From assembly GCF_001854765.1 (NCBI RefSeq), contig NZ_LJJE01000002.1:186001-250000 (forward strand): a stretch of 64,000 nucleotides of DNA, read 5' to 3'. Under the pieces are notes generated by a model. It did not search any database. It was not told the DNA's origin and worked only from the letters and a program-made list of their open reading frames with translations. The DNA comes from Vibrio sonorensis. Its GTDB lineage: Bacteria > Pseudomonadota > Gammaproteobacteria > Enterobacterales > Vibrionaceae. Position numbers and translations under genes: made by a program. Shown here one piece after another: positions 38,089-45,456 of the stretch (position 1 is its first letter; every line of letters begins with the position of its first letter).

Positions 38089-39000
38089 TTAGACGACCTG
38101 ATCGGCTTTTAGGCCTACTTCTTCTTTCAGCCAAGAGGTAAAAGCTCGTATGCGTTCGCGGCGAGGAGAGTCCTGAGCGGTAAATAGGTTAAAGCGGATA
38201 CCCGGCGTCATTCCAATGTCAAAAGGCTTGGTAAGCATGCCTCTTTCAATAAAGTCGCTGGCCAAGCAATCACTGGCTAGACAAGCGCCATGGCCCGCCA
38301 TAACTGCACTTATCGCCATATCGAAAGTACCTACTTCCATCCACTGAACTTTACTCCTTTCCATATTAACGCCAGCGATTTCAAACCAAGACTGCCAAGG
38401 GTAGCAACCTGAGTCGTAATCGATTAGCCAGCACTTTAGCAGCTGTTCTGGCGAGGTAAACTGAACAGATTTGGCCAATTCTGGAGAGCAGAAAGGGTAA
38501 ATTTTTTCTTCTAGTAACAGCTCTTTATCCAGATTGTTTTCACACTCCATTTTCTCCCCTTGCCATATGGCAACATCTACCGCACCGTGGCGAATATCTG
38601 GATTCTCACAGCTGGTGACGATGCGAATGGGGATATTGGGATACTGGAGGGTAAACTTCCAAAGGCGAGGTACCAGCCAGCGCGAAGCAAATGATGGCGG
38701 GACGCTGACTTTTAAAAGCCCTTCGAGTGGCTCTGATTGGATCTGGTTTAATCCCGTTAAAATGTGCTCAAAGCCGCGAGAAACTTGCTCGTATAAGGTG
38801 TGCCCTTTTTGTGTTGCAGTCATCTCTCTGCCTTTGCGCACAAAGAGTTTGCAATCGAGCTCTTCTTCTAGTTGTCGGATTTTTTGGCTGACTGCTGCCT
38901 GACTCACAAACAGTTCTTCTGCTGCTTTGCTGTAACTTTTAAGCCGAGCTGCCGCTTCAAAATAGCGCAATCCCGAAAGGTGTCTCAATCTTTTATCCAT
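38089..39000 (-). CDS. LysR-family regulator (GcvA-like), module 2
   Basis: 303 residues, with HTH YSKAAEELFVSQAAVSQKIRQLEEEL near residues 22-47 and an effector domain starting LLKVSVPPSFASRWLVPRLW. It is visibly related to the LysR protein of module 1 (same PPSFA-x-x-WLV block, same GFEHI/GFSHI linker). Divergent from a small protein gene at 39103. The intergenic dyad ATTCATCAGTTGAAT (39042-39056) fits a T-N11-A LysR box. Confidence 0.88.
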   Translation of the reverse strand: MDKRLRHLSGLRYFEAAARLKSYSKAAEELFVSQAAVSQKIRQLEEELDCKLFVRKGREMTATQKGHTLYEQVSRGFEHILTGLNQIQSEPLEGLLKVSVPPSFASRWLVPRLWKFTLQYPNIPIRIVTSCENPDIRHGAVDVAIWQGEKMECENNLDKELLLEEKIYPFCSPELAKSVQFTSPEQLLKCWLIDYDSGCYPWQSWFEIAGVNMERSKVQWMEVGTFDMAISAVMAGHGACLASDCLASDFIERGMLTKPFDIGMTPGIRFNLFTAQDSPRRERIRAFTSWLKEEVGLKADQVV

Positions 39001-39041
39001 AAGCTCAACTTATACATCCTGTAAGGAGTGATCGTTCGATT

Positions 39042-39056
39042 ATTCATCAGTTGAAT
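39042..39056. promoter_or_regulatory. Candidate LysR box (T-N11-A dyad)
   Basis: ATTCA-TCAGT-TGAAT, a perfect dyad with T-N11-A spacing, between LysR module 2 and its divergent small gene. Confidence 0.45.
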
Positions 39057-39102
39057 TACATAATACAAACATAAAGGAGATTAAAACAAGAGGAGATTCA
39101 CT

Positions 39103-39294
39103 ATGAGATTAGCTTTGCAGTGGGGGTTGGATATTGAATTCAACTTCAAAAATAGTAGCAAAAACTGGTCGTTTGGTACTTTTACCAAGAAAGAAGAGAA
39201 CGATTCGCTTCCTCCATTAAGTGAGCACCTTAAAAAAGATCTGGGGATAAAAACGGAAATGCCTATCCGCAGCGACCACCAAAAATTCTTATAA
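39103..39294 (+). CDS. Small protein with DUF1127-like tail (63 residues)
   Basis: MRLALQWGLDIEFNF... ; the C-terminal part LPPLSEHLKKDLGI resembles the DUF1127 motif L-x-x-LPEHL-x-x-D-I-G of the gene at 37780, but the arginine-rich helix before it is missing or changed. ATG follows AAGAGGAGATTCACT, a strong ribosome site. By position (divergent from a related LysR) it is the counterpart of the DUF1127 gene. Family assignment is tentative. Confidence 0.6.
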   Translation: MRLALQWGLDIEFNFKNSSKNWSFGTFTKKEENDSLPPLSEHLKKDLGIKTEMPIRSDHQKFL

Positions 39295-39327
39295 GTGAGG
39301 TTTATGGAACGACTTCATGTAAACGGA

Positions 39328-39357
39328 TAAAAAAAGGAGCGCTTAGCGCCCCTTTTG
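39328..39357. terminator. Convergent terminator 39.3 kb
   Basis: AAAAAAGGAGCGC TTA GCGCCCCTTTT, stem with one mismatch; A and T tracts on both sides make it usable by the small gene and by the convergent acyl-CoA ligase gene. Confidence 0.75.
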
Positions 39358-39363
39358 AGTATT

Positions 39364-41049
39364 TTACTCTTCCCAGACAACCAGTTTGTCTTTGGGCCAG
39401 TTTTGTCCCACGTCGTGATATTTTTGTTCTAGAACGTGGCGTTTAATCTTGAGTGTTGGTGTAAGGATACCATTTTCGATACTCCACGGATCTTTGATCA
39501 TCAACACCCCTTTAATCTGTTCGTGAGATTCTAACTCAGCGTTGATTTTTGCGATTACGCGCTTAGTCGTTCTCTCATAGCGCTCGGGATCAAAGTTGGG
39601 GAAGTCGTGGGGAACGACCAATAATATCGGCGCTGGCAGGCCAAGACCAATCAGGCACATCATCTCTACTCGACTGTACTCAAAGAGCTTTTTCTCTATG
39701 GGTACAGGGCAGACAAACTTGCCTTTGGCCGTTTTAAAGTTATCTTTCTTACGTCCCTGAATAGTCAGGTAGCCGTCACTATCGAGAAAACCGATATCAC
39801 CTGTGTGAAGCCAGCCTTCTGTATCAAACGCTTCCTGAGTGGCAATGTCGTTTTTGTAGTAACCGGAAAAAAGGCCTCGGCTACGAACCATTATTTCGTC
39901 GTCATTAGCAATCTTAAGTTCAATACCTGGGCCCGCATTGCCAACCGTACCAATTTTGTCAGCTCGGAAGGGATGATTGAGCGTGGTGTAGGCAAAGCCT
40001 TCTGTCATTCCCCAAGCTTCAGTGATGTTGAGGCCAACACTGTGATACCAATCCAGCAAAGCAGGTGATACAGGGGCCGAGCCGCATCCTAATACACGCG
40101 CCTTGTTTAGGCCCAAGCCGTCGGCGAGTTTCTTTTTAATCAGTGAGTTAACAAACGGAATTTTAAGAAGAATATTGAGCTTTTTCTGCGGCAGTTTGTC
40201 CTGAATCCTCTGTTGGAAAAGTGTCCATAAACGAGGAACCGATATAAATAGAGTAGGGCGCTGCATTTTGACGTCTTCGATAAAAGTATCGAGGGATTCA
40301 GGGAACGCGGTTTGAACCCCGCCCATTATTGAAGAGCCAAAGATATAGACGCGTTCGGTAATATGTGCCAAGGGCAGATAAGAAAAAAGTCTGTCTTGCG
40401 CTTCAATGCCAATGTGGTCAATTAACTGTTTTACCGACCAACAAAATGCGCCGTAAGTGAGCATTGCACCTTTTGGTAAACCTGAAGTGCCCGAGGTGTA
40501 TACCAGTGACATAAGCTTGTCGTCGTAATGCTGGGGGCGTTCACTGCTGGGTTCTGATTGGGCGATCAAGGTTGTGAACTCGTGCTGACAGCTTGGCGCC
40601 GAGTGATAGGGCAGTGAAACCGTAATTAAATCTTCAAGTTTCTCAATCACTTGTTGGGTGGCAGCGGCATCATCTAACTTGCCGCCTATCAATACTTTAC
40701 TGCCACTGTGAGTCAGACAATACTCAATGGTATCAGCACCAGCGGTGGGGAAGATAGGGACACTGACATAGTCACCGAGCATCATTGCCAAATCGCAGAT
40801 AAACCATTCGGCACAGTTTTTGGAAATAAGCGCCACCTTATCACCGGGTTCGATCCCAAGCTTTCTTAAAGCCGATACCAACTTTAATGCGGTATCGGCA
40901 ACTTCGTCATAGGTGTATTCGACAAACTGTCTGTTAATAATTTGTTTCAGGTAGACGTCGTCGGGCCGTTCTTCGGCCCATTTTAAGATCATTTCGTTTG
41001 GTGTAGGGAGAGCACAGTTAGGTTTGCTTAACTCATGAGGCTGAATCAT
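39364..41049 (-). CDS. AMP-binding long-chain acyl-CoA synthetase-like ligase
   Basis: 561 residues of the ANL superfamily: P-loop YTSGTSGLPKGAML near residue 172, TEAWGMTEG near 325, motif A8 WLHTGDIGFLDSDGYLTIQGRKKDNFKT near 395-420. The SLPLAHITER block and this architecture are typical of long-chain fatty acyl-CoA/acyl-AMP synthetases (bacterial members of the LACS group). It adenylates a fatty acid and transfers it to CoA, presumably in lipid uptake. It follows the araC-family gene by 92 bases on the same strand. Confidence 0.9.
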   Translation of the reverse strand: MIQPHELSKPNCALPTPNEMILKWAEERPDDVYLKQIINRQFVEYTYDEVADTALKLVSALRKLGIEPGDKVALISKNCAEWFICDLAMMLGDYVSVPIFPTAGADTIEYCLTHSGSKVLIGGKLDDAAATQQVIEKLEDLITVSLPYHSAPSCQHEFTTLIAQSEPSSERPQHYDDKLMSLVYTSGTSGLPKGAMLTYGAFCWSVKQLIDHIGIEAQDRLFSYLPLAHITERVYIFGSSIMGGVQTAFPESLDTFIEDVKMQRPTLFISVPRLWTLFQQRIQDKLPQKKLNILLKIPFVNSLIKKKLADGLGLNKARVLGCGSAPVSPALLDWYHSVGLNITEAWGMTEGFAYTTLNHPFRADKIGTVGNAGPGIELKIANDDEIMVRSRGLFSGYYKNDIATQEAFDTEGWLHTGDIGFLDSDGYLTIQGRKKDNFKTAKGKFVCPVPIEKKLFEYSRVEMMCLIGLGLPAPILLVVPHDFPNFDPERYERTTKRVIAKINAELESHEQIKGVLMIKDPWSIENGILTPTLKIKRHVLEQKYHDVGQNWPKDKLVVWEE

Positions 41050-41141
41050 TCTCTAACTCCGTGTTATTGGTAATATAATTATTGTTAAATTCTTGTTAAC
41101 TCTAGCAGCTATAAGGTAAGCGGGAAAGGGAAAAATATCAG

Positions 41142-41882
41142 TTAATGTAACTGTCGGTAGACCGCAGGAGTGAGCCCTGTTTTCTTTTTAAAGATACGCG
41201 AAAAGTAAGAAACGTCTTTATAGCCACAGCTAAATGCAATAACTGCGATTTTGGCTTTTCTATCGTCGAGCAGCATCTGTTTGGCCATGCCGATTCTTTT
41301 GCTGGTTAGGTAGTCGCGAAAACTCATACCGACCGAGCGGTGGAAGAGCTTAGAAAAGTAGGTAACGGAATAGTGGCAATAATCGGCGATATCCTCCTCG
41401 CGGATGGTTTTTGACAAGTTGTTTTCTATGTATTTAAGGATCTCCAATAAATCCTTACTGATGTTCTGATCATCCAAGATCGTTTTGTTTTTATGGATAT
41501 CAACAATCTCTTTGTGATCAACAAGGTGAAAGTGGATGCTGTTACTCAACTTCGCAGCCCAATCTGAGATATCGCCCTCTTCAAGATCGAAGTGGTCGAA
41601 AACTACACTTAACTGTTCGAGATCCTCGGCCAATTCACCTTTGTGAATAATGACCAGTTTTCTGTTTAAGTTTTGGCAAAGCTTTATCGCGGTTAATAAA
41701 AGAGGAGGGTGACTTTGGCGATCAATAAAGAAGAAGCAAAACCGAATGTCGGGTTCACTTAATACCGAAACGTCATGACCGTTCTCGATAATATGGAAGT
41801 ATTTCTCTAATTGAAACAAGGTGTCTCTAGGGATAAAGGATATTGACTGCCCTATCCAGTACCCCTTGTGTAAAACATCCAT
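41142..41882 (-). CDS. AraC-family regulator with receiver-like N-terminal domain
   Basis: 246 residues. The C-terminal 100 residues hold two HTH motifs of the AraC/XylS type (EEDIADYCHYSVTYFSKLFH; IAVIAFSCGYKDVSYFSRIF). The N-terminal half is not a cupin: FCFFFIDR, RKLVIIHKG and DHFDL look like the strands of a CheY-like receiver without an obvious phospho-acceptor. It could regulate the ligase gene downstream on the same strand, the divergent Tad locus, or both. Effector unknown. Confidence 0.82.
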   Translation of the reverse strand: MDVLHKGYWIGQSISFIPRDTLFQLEKYFHIIENGHDVSVLSEPDIRFCFFFIDRQSHPPLLLTAIKLCQNLNRKLVIIHKGELAEDLEQLSVVFDHFDLEEGDISDWAAKLSNSIHFHLVDHKEIVDIHKNKTILDDQNISKDLLEILKYIENNLSKTIREEDIADYCHYSVTYFSKLFHRSVGMSFRDYLTSKRIGMAKQMLLDDRKAKIAVIAFSCGYKDVSYFSRIFKKKTGLTPAVYRQLH

Positions 41883-42362
41883 ATTGCTAGATCCCTTTAG
41901 CTAGGAAAGTTGTACTAATAAAAGCCTAGAACAGGCGACAAGCAGTGTAAAACGTCAATAGCGAATGGATTTAATAATTCTATTTGATAATTTTCTTTTT
42001 ATATGGATTTTTTTATGGGATCGAGATCAAACAAATTCATCCATTTCACGCTGTCAAGTTTCAAAATTGAGACTTGAGATAAATGGTGATTATAGAAAAT
42101 ATTTCGACAGAATTTATTTGTCTAATTGTTTAAATAAAAAGAAATAACTGTTTTTGCACTGAAATTGTATGCTTAGTTAATATTAAGGTTTTGTGACAAT
42201 TATTCTGTAATTTTTATTGTTTATTAAAGTAAATATTCAAGTTTTTTAGAGCAAAAAAGTACAAAAGATGGACAAAACAATCCTAACCATACTGTCAATA
42301 AATCTCTAGATTAATAGTTAAGCAATGACATTGAGATTGCGAATCTGGAAGGAGACCAAGGT
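41883..42362. other. AT-rich control region upstream of the Tad locus
   Basis: 480 bases between the divergent AraC gene and flp. Very AT-rich, compatible with H-NS silencing and xenogeneic origin of the Tad block (inference). CAAGTTTC/GAGACTTG (42055-42076) forms a near-perfect 8-bp stem. A CRP half-site TGTGA lies at 42193. I cannot single out a -35/-10 pair, but the flp promoter must lie here. A 60-codon frame at 41965 has no ribosome site and is not called. Confidence 0.4.
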
Positions 42363-42536
42363 ATGAACAAATTTATGCAAAACATGAAAGCTTTTATGGC
42401 TGACGAAGAAGGTTTGACTGTAGTTGAGTACGTTGTAGGCGCAGGTCTACTAGTTATTGCACTAGGTACAGTATTTAGCCAATGGGGAACAACAATTTCA
42501 ACAGAACTATCTAGCGTATTTGGTTCGTCAAGCTAA
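42363..42536 (+). CDS. flp: Flp-type pilin (major), Tad pilus
   Basis: 57 residues: short leader MNKFMQNMKAFMADEEG, then LTVVEYVVGAGLLVIALG. Cleavage by prepilin peptidase is expected at G|LTVVEY, the Flp pattern with Glu5-Tyr6, leaving a mature pilin of about 40 residues that is almost one hydrophobic helix. ATG follows GGAAGGAGACCAAGGT, a strong ribosome site. First gene of the locus and followed by a terminator-like hairpin, so it should be made in excess. Confidence 0.92.
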   Translation: MNKFMQNMKAFMADEEGLTVVEYVVGAGLLVIALGTVFSQWGTTISTELSSVFGSSS

Positions 42537-42573
42537 GCCCCCATCAAAGCGGCGAGATGCCCACAAGAACACA

Positions 42574-42616
42574 AAACCCATGTACAAGGTCTATACTTGC
42601 ATGGGTTTCGTTTTTT
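42574..42616 (+). terminator. Attenuator/terminator between the two Flp genes
   Basis: AAACCCATG-ta-CAAG pairs with CTTG-CATGGGTTT around a seven-base loop and is followed by CGTTTTTT. As nothing separates flp1 from the rest of the locus otherwise, this probably lets most transcripts stop after the major pilin and a minority read through. Confidence 0.8.
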
Positions 42617-42629
42617 GGGGTAGACAGGT

Positions 42630-42785
42630 ATGTGGAAAGCACTTGTTACTTTTATAAAAGATGAGCAAGGCCTAACAGTGGTGGAGTACGTGATTAGCTC
42701 TGCGCTGCTGGTGGTTGTGCTGTCTGGCGTATTTGCTGTCCTACAAGACGAGTTGGTCGCTACATTTACCTCTGCCTTTAATTGA
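42630..42785 (+). CDS. Second Flp-type pilin, Tad pilus
   Basis: 51 residues: leader MWKALVTFIKDEQG then LTVVEYVISSALLVVVLSG. The LTVVEY cleavage block is identical to the first pilin while leader and C-terminus differ. It starts 14 bases after the T run of the attenuator hairpin, so it is probably expressed less than flp1 and might be a minor or alternative pilin. Ribosome site is poor (GGGGTAGACAGGT). Confidence 0.85.
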   Translation: MWKALVTFIKDEQGLTVVEYVISSALLVVVLSGVFAVLQDELVATFTSAFN

Positions 42786-42833
42786 ATATCTTGACTACGC
42801 TTTATTTATGCATGCGTTTTTGGAGCCTTGGTC

Positions 42834-43346
42834 ATGGTGTTTCTCGTCTGGTTTGTACTATTACTAATAGCCGTTTCAGATGCCAGAGAGCATCGCATCC
42901 CTAACGTACTAGTACTTCTCTTAATTCTTTCAGGCCTAGCTTATCAATGGAGTCTCACCTCCAGTTGGTACGATTTATCTATCGCGTTAGCCAGTGGTTT
43001 AGCTCTATTTTGCATTGGTTTGCTATTCCATTTGGCAAAAGTGATGGCTCCAGGGGATGTAAAGCTTTTTGCCGGAGTTGGCGTTTTTATCGGTTGGCAA
43101 CAATTCTTGGGCTTTGCGTATTGGTTGGCAGTGGCCAGCGTGTTAATTGGCGTGTTTGTTTTGCTCTATCACGTCTCTCAGCGACCAGAGATAGTGAGAA
43201 GTACCATAAATCGCTATCGAGGCGTGGTAGAAGTTGAAAGAAAAGAGAATGATTTTGCACCGAAAGTGGGATCTTCTTCTAAACTTAGAATGCCGTTTGC
43301 ACCAATAGTCGTAATTGCTCTCGCGATGAATAACTACTTTGGATGA
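42834..43346 (+). CDS. tadV: Tad prepilin peptidase (TadV/CpaA, A24 family)
   Basis: 170 residues with four to five hydrophobic helices. The two catalytic aspartates of type IV prepilin peptidases are visible: first Asp in VSDAREHRIPN near residue 18, second in the GD of APGDVKLFAG near residue 70. It would cleave the Flp pilins and the TadE/F pseudopilins. ATG at 42834 (GGAG eight bases upstream) is preferred over the TTG two codons earlier. Confidence 0.9.
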   Translation: MVFLVWFVLLLIAVSDAREHRIPNVLVLLLILSGLAYQWSLTSSWYDLSIALASGLALFCIGLLFHLAKVMAPGDVKLFAGVGVFIGWQQFLGFAYWLAVASVLIGVFVLLYHVSQRPEIVRSTINRYRGVVEVERKENDFAPKVGSSSKLRMPFAPIVVIALAMNNYFG

Positions 43347-43358
43347 CAAGGAGTCACC

Positions 43359-44708
43359 ATGGCAACAGAGGCAAGTGAAGGAAAATTTCGCGATGTTCTG
43401 ACACCACAAGCTGACGCACCTAAAGTTCCTACTTCTTTTGAAGATCTTAAGGTGCCAAAGGTTGTAGTGGAAAACCTTTTGATTAAGCAAATAGCGGCCT
43501 ATCCCAAATCTGATATCGTGCAGTTAACGCGTTCCATGTGTATTAACAGCCACTTGATTGAAGATTTGATCATGGGGCTGCGTAAAAAGTCCTTGGTGGA
43601 AGTCTTTCAAGCGGAGCCCTCAACTTATGGAGGGGGAAAAAATAGTGGGCATGTACGTTACGCTCTTTCTGAGCAAGGTATGCAGGAGGCAGATGTCGCT
43701 TTTGCTAAAGACGCTTACCTCGGTCCGACGCCCGTTTCTCTCGATGACTACGACGCTATGGTCAAAGCACAAGACGTTCGAGCAAAAGTCGTCACCAAAG
43801 AAGATGTTACTCACGCGCTTCGCGAGGTGTACGGCGCACAACGTATGATTGGTGTGCTCGGGCCCGCCATTAACTCTGGCCGAGCGCTGCTTTTATACGG
43901 TGATGCAGGCACAGGTAAAACCTTTGTCGCCACTCGTATCCTCAACTCCCTCAATACGTCGGTCTACATCCCATACTCCGTTTATGCCGCAGGTAACATT
44001 GTCAAAGTCTATACCCAACAGCACCATAAAAAGGTGGCTGGGCAAGAAAATCGCAGCATCGCTTTCAAAGAGCAGTTTGACCCCCGCTGGGTGTTGTGTG
44101 AGCGCCCAAATATTCAAGTGGGCGGTGAATTGACTATGGATATGTTGGAAGTCAACCACACGGAACACAATCGAGTGTGGATGGCACCTCTGCAAATGAT
44201 GGCCAACAACGGTATTTTTATTATCGACGATTTGGGCCGTCAACCTATGCCAGTGGCGACCTTACTCAATCGTTGGATCGTTCCTATGGAATACTTTTTT
44301 GACCATTTAGCCCTGCCAAACGGTCAGCAAATCACTATTCCCTTTATTCTCACCCTAGCCTTTTCTACGAACTTAGATCCGGAAAAGATCAGTGATCCGG
44401 CGTTTTTAAGAAGGCTGGGGTACAAAATACAGTTTTACCCACTTCAAGATCACGAATACCAAGCCTTGTGGGAAAAACTGGCCGCAGGTCGCAACTTGGC
44501 GATTGACGGCGAAACATTTGAATCACTTTACGGATTACATCGTCAGCACAACGTGGGTTTTTACCCTTGCTTACCCAAAGATATTGTAGGGATCAGTCGC
44601 GACATTATTGCTTTTGAAGACGTTGCCCCAGTTATTACTCCACAAATCTTAAGCCGTGCATGGGAAGTGTACTTTACCGCTGACGGCAAAGGAGGAGGAG
44701 CACGATGA
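43359..44708 (+). CDS. Winged-helix/AAA+ ATPase of the Tad locus
   Basis: 449 residues. Residues 30-120 read like a winged HTH domain (IVQLTRSMCINSHLIEDLIMG, then a GHVRYALSEQGMQEAD wing/recognition region). From about 150 there is an AAA+ domain: Walker A GDAGTGKT (181-188), Walker B IFIIDDLG (near 285), sensor/arginine-finger-like LAFSTNLDPEKISDPAFLRRL. It is not TadA, TadZ or any canonical Tad protein. It lies between the peptidase and CpaB/RcpC, and its stop overlaps the next start (ATGA), so it is part of the operon. MoxR-like chaperone or regulatory ATPase are possible roles. Confidence 0.8.
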   Translation: MATEASEGKFRDVLTPQADAPKVPTSFEDLKVPKVVVENLLIKQIAAYPKSDIVQLTRSMCINSHLIEDLIMGLRKKSLVEVFQAEPSTYGGGKNSGHVRYALSEQGMQEADVAFAKDAYLGPTPVSLDDYDAMVKAQDVRAKVVTKEDVTHALREVYGAQRMIGVLGPAINSGRALLLYGDAGTGKTFVATRILNSLNTSVYIPYSVYAAGNIVKVYTQQHHKKVAGQENRSIAFKEQFDPRWVLCERPNIQVGGELTMDMLEVNHTEHNRVWMAPLQMMANNGIFIIDDLGRQPMPVATLLNRWIVPMEYFFDHLALPNGQQITIPFILTLAFSTNLDPEKISDPAFLRRLGYKIQFYPLQDHEYQALWEKLAAGRNLAIDGETFESLYGLHRQHNVGFYPCLPKDIVGISRDIIAFEDVAPVITPQILSRAWEVYFTADGKGGGAR

Positions 44709-45448
44709 GTCGAAACCAAGTAATTTTACTCTTCTTACTATCGGTTATCTTCGGTTTGGGGGCGGTATTTTTTGCCAAGCAGTGGATGGACAGTCAGGTA
44801 CAACCGACAGTAGAAGTGGAAGTGGTGGAGCGAGAGCCAGTAGTGGTGGCAGCGCTTGAGATCACCGCGGGCAGTGTGATTGAACAGCAACACATTAGTA
44901 CTAAGTTGCTGGAAAAAGATTGGCGAGACGATAACCAATACACCAGTGAAGAAGAGTTGTTGGGTCAAGTGGTCGCCAATACCATTTACGCGGGTGAAAT
45001 TATCACGGTGCAAAGGCTATCTAACCCCGGTGAAGGTTCAACATTGGCCGCCTTAATTCCTGAAAATAAACGTGCGGTGACCATTCGAGTGGACGATGTT
45101 ATCGGGGTTGCGGGCTTTTTGCTACCCGGAAATAAAGTGGACGTTTTGAACACGGTGAAATACAGCGAAACATCGGCAAATACCGTGACCGTGCTGAAAG
45201 ACATTAAGGTTCTCGCGGTAGACCAAACCGCCAAAACGAAAGAAAACAAACCAGTAATTGTTCGCGCAGTGACATTAGAAGTCACTCCGAAAGATGCGGA
45301 GAAATTGCTGACCGCCAGAAGTCGGGGGGATATTCAACTTACCCTCAGAAACCCTTATGAGGAAGAGAAAGTCGTCAAACGCTATGTAGCGCCTAGCGTG
45401 ACTATAATTAAAGGGACAGAGTCTTCCAAAATTCGAGTCAAGGATTGA
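44705..45448 (+). CDS. rcpC: Flp pilus assembly protein CpaB/RcpC
   Basis: 247 residues: one N-terminal transmembrane helix (LFLLSVIFGLGAVFFA), then an SAF domain (VVAALEITAGSVIEQQHIS) and the CpaB/RcpC domain (RAVTIRVDDVIGVAGFLLPGNKVDVL near 120-145). It is periplasmic, anchored in the inner membrane, and is thought to help the secretin. Starts within the stop codon of the AAA+ gene. Confidence 0.93.
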   Translation: MSRNQVILLFLLSVIFGLGAVFFAKQWMDSQVQPTVEVEVVEREPVVVAALEITAGSVIEQQHISTKLLEKDWRDDNQYTSEEELLGQVVANTIYAGEIITVQRLSNPGEGSTLAALIPENKRAVTIRVDDVIGVAGFLLPGNKVDVLNTVKYSETSANTVTVLKDIKVLAVDQTAKTKENKPVIVRAVTLEVTPKDAEKLLTARSRGDIQLTLRNPYEEEKVVKRYVAPSVTIIKGTESSKIRVKD

Positions 45449-45456
45449 GGTGAATT

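Noticed and set aside
41965..42147. 60-codon hydrophobic ORF upstream of flp
   Set aside because: No ribosome binding site, extreme AT content, and it lies in the promoter region of the Tad locus; probably chance.
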